A stretch of DNA of 64,000 bases from Gossypium raimondii (Eukaryota > Streptophyta > Magnoliopsida > Malvales > Malvaceae), in the NCBI RefSeq assembly GCF_025698545.1, contig NC_068569.1:16988001-17052000 (forward strand), written 5' to 3'. The notes under the pieces were generated by a model. The model was not told the origin of the DNA. It did not search any database and saw only the letters and a program-made list of their open reading frames with translations. The translations under genes and the position numbers were made by a program. This document shows positions 62,501-64,000 of the stretch, one piece after another (the stretch's first letter is position 1; every line of letters starts with the position of its first letter).

Positions 62501-64000
62501 ACGAATGTTCGCAACAAATGTTGAACCTCGGTTTACTTGGGTAATTTTTCGTCAATTCATCATTTGCATTTACCGTCAATTCATCCTTTTCCACAGAGCG
62601 ATTGTACTCAAATCCCGCGTTCCATTAATTTCAAACATTCAATTCAAATTTCATAATTTTAACAATATTTTACTTTCAACAATAGATATGAATAAATACA
62701 TAATACCATTCATCAATTTAATATATAAACATTAAAGTTTAACCATACAAACTTACCTGGCTAAATTGCAGAAATGTCAAAGTACAAGGGCATTTTGATA
62801 ATTTTCTATTTTCCTCAATTTTCTACCCGATCTTGATCTAAATTAATAATTTCATTCAACATATTAATTTAGACAATAAAACAATTCATTTCATGCAATT
62901 TAGTTATTTTTATATTTTTACCAAATTACCTCTAAAGTTTTACTTTTATTCAATTTAATTCTTGAGCCTAAAACATGCAAATTAACCATTTTAAATACAA
63001 ACTCAAGCTATCTGAATGTTCATACTATTCAAAACATATCATTTATGCAACAATTTCACATTAAATTCTTGTACTTTTATTAATATAATAAATTAGTCCC
63101 TAATCGAAAAATTCATCAAAATCACTTAACAAAATACTTTTAAATAACAACTAATATCTTAAATTCATCATTTAACATAAAAATCATATAGATTTGTCAA
63201 TGGCAATATCCAAAATCTTTATAAGTTTCAAAATCGAAGGTACGAGTTAACTGGACTTAATTACAATGATCTTAAAAACATAAAAATTATAAGAAATAAG
63301 ATGGATTATACTTACATGTAAAGGAATAAAGCCAAAAAAAAAACCCTCCCGCATGGCTATGGTGTTCGCTGGAATGTTGAAGAAGAAATGAAATAAAAAT
63401 GTTTTACTTTCACTTTTATTTATGTTAATTTCCATTTAATTACAAAATTGCCATTGGTTTTGTATTATTTTATCATTCCATTCAAGTTGCCGTCCAACTA
63501 TATTAGTTTAGGCAATATTTACCACCTAAGTCATTCTTTATTTATTAATCATGTCATTTAATCACTCAATTATTATAATTAGCAAGTTTTGCATTATTTT
63601 TAATTTAGTTCTTTTAATTAATTAACTATTGAAATGTTAAAATTTTTATCGAAACTTTAATACCACCTTATTGACACTCCGTAAATATTTATAAAATATT
63701 TACGGCTCGATTTATAGAAACGATATCTCGATACCTTATTTTCTAATACCACTTGACATTAGATTTTACGACCTTAGATTTTACCCCTCAAATCTAATAA
63801 ATTATTATAAAACATAAATTACTAATTTCAAAAATCTTTGTAAAATCATATTTGACTCGTAAATATCAATTAATAAAATTTACGAACTTACTCGCCGGAT
63901 TTGGTGGCCTCGAACCACTATTTTCAACACCATTGAAAAATCAGGCTGTTACATCATCTTCAGATCAAATTCACACATTTCATCTCTTCTTCTTTTTTTT

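Larger units (their letters stand above)
56944..63953 (-). mobile_element. Solo LTR (family B), about 3.6 kb, with target-site duplication TCATC, split by a nested LTR
   Basis: The left terminus is TGTAACACCCTTAACCCG at 56944 and the right terminus is CAGGCTGTTACA ending at 63953. The direct repeat TCATC lies at 56939-56943 and 63954-63958. After removing the nested element (57052-60475) and its duplicated AATAC, about 3.58 kb of LTR remains (56944-57051 plus 60481-63953). No polyprotein coding is seen. The end blocks (palindromic AAATATTTATAAAATATTT, GATATCTCGATACC, GTGGCCTCGAACCAC) match the partial LTR ending at 5717, hence family B. It is whole as a solo LTR apart from the insertion. Confidence 0.9.

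Overview
This is a 64 kb stretch of plant nuclear DNA. It is AT-rich, its genes have GT-AG introns, and it is flanked by Ty3/gypsy-type retrotransposon sequence. The gene set (CYP81 P450, NRAMP, Pumilio, GASA, VEP1) and the look of the repeats suggest a eudicot, probably a Malvaceae species such as cotton (Gossypium). That species call is inference from remembered repeat and protein styles, not a search.

Layout. 1-5.7 kb: an incomplete minus-strand gypsy element (integrase part plus partial LTR) with a solo LTR nested in it. 5.8-6.1 kb: a fragment of a plant-mobile-domain (MAIN-like) gene. 9.4-11.1 kb: a two-exon CYP81-type cytochrome P450, preceded by a duplicated upstream segment. 13.2-16.6 kb: a four-exon NRAMP metal transporter of the NRAMP2/3/4 group. 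17.9-20.4 kb: a decayed LINE. 23.4-25.7 kb: a five-exon Pumilio (PUF) RNA-binding protein. 27.4-33.6 kb: a twelve-exon membrane-anchored aspartic protease whose fourth exon is out of frame by one base. 34.2-34.5 kb: a GASA/snakin peptide on the minus strand. 38.9-40.2 and 43.2-44.5 kb: two tandem VEP1 (progesterone 5-beta-reductase/iridoid-synthase-like) genes, about 94% identical in protein, both with a GC-AG first intron. 47.0-47.5 kb: a cytochrome b5 pseudogene. 49.5-51.0 kb: a syntaxin-6-N-domain family protein on the minus strand. 53.8-64 kb: three solo LTRs, one nested inside another, each with an exact 5-bp target-site duplication.

The genes are independent single-gene units; I see no operon or biosynthetic cluster. 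The only local gene family is the VEP1 pair. It arose by a segmental duplication that also copied about 0.5 kb of sequence now lying upstream of the GASA gene. The most informative features are the LTR nests resolved by target-site duplications, the repeated pattern of one LTR family sitting inside another at both ends of the window, the conserved GC-AG introns, the perfect 100-bp intronic duplication, and the single-base frameshift in the protease. I found no convincing evidence of a wholly new biological system.
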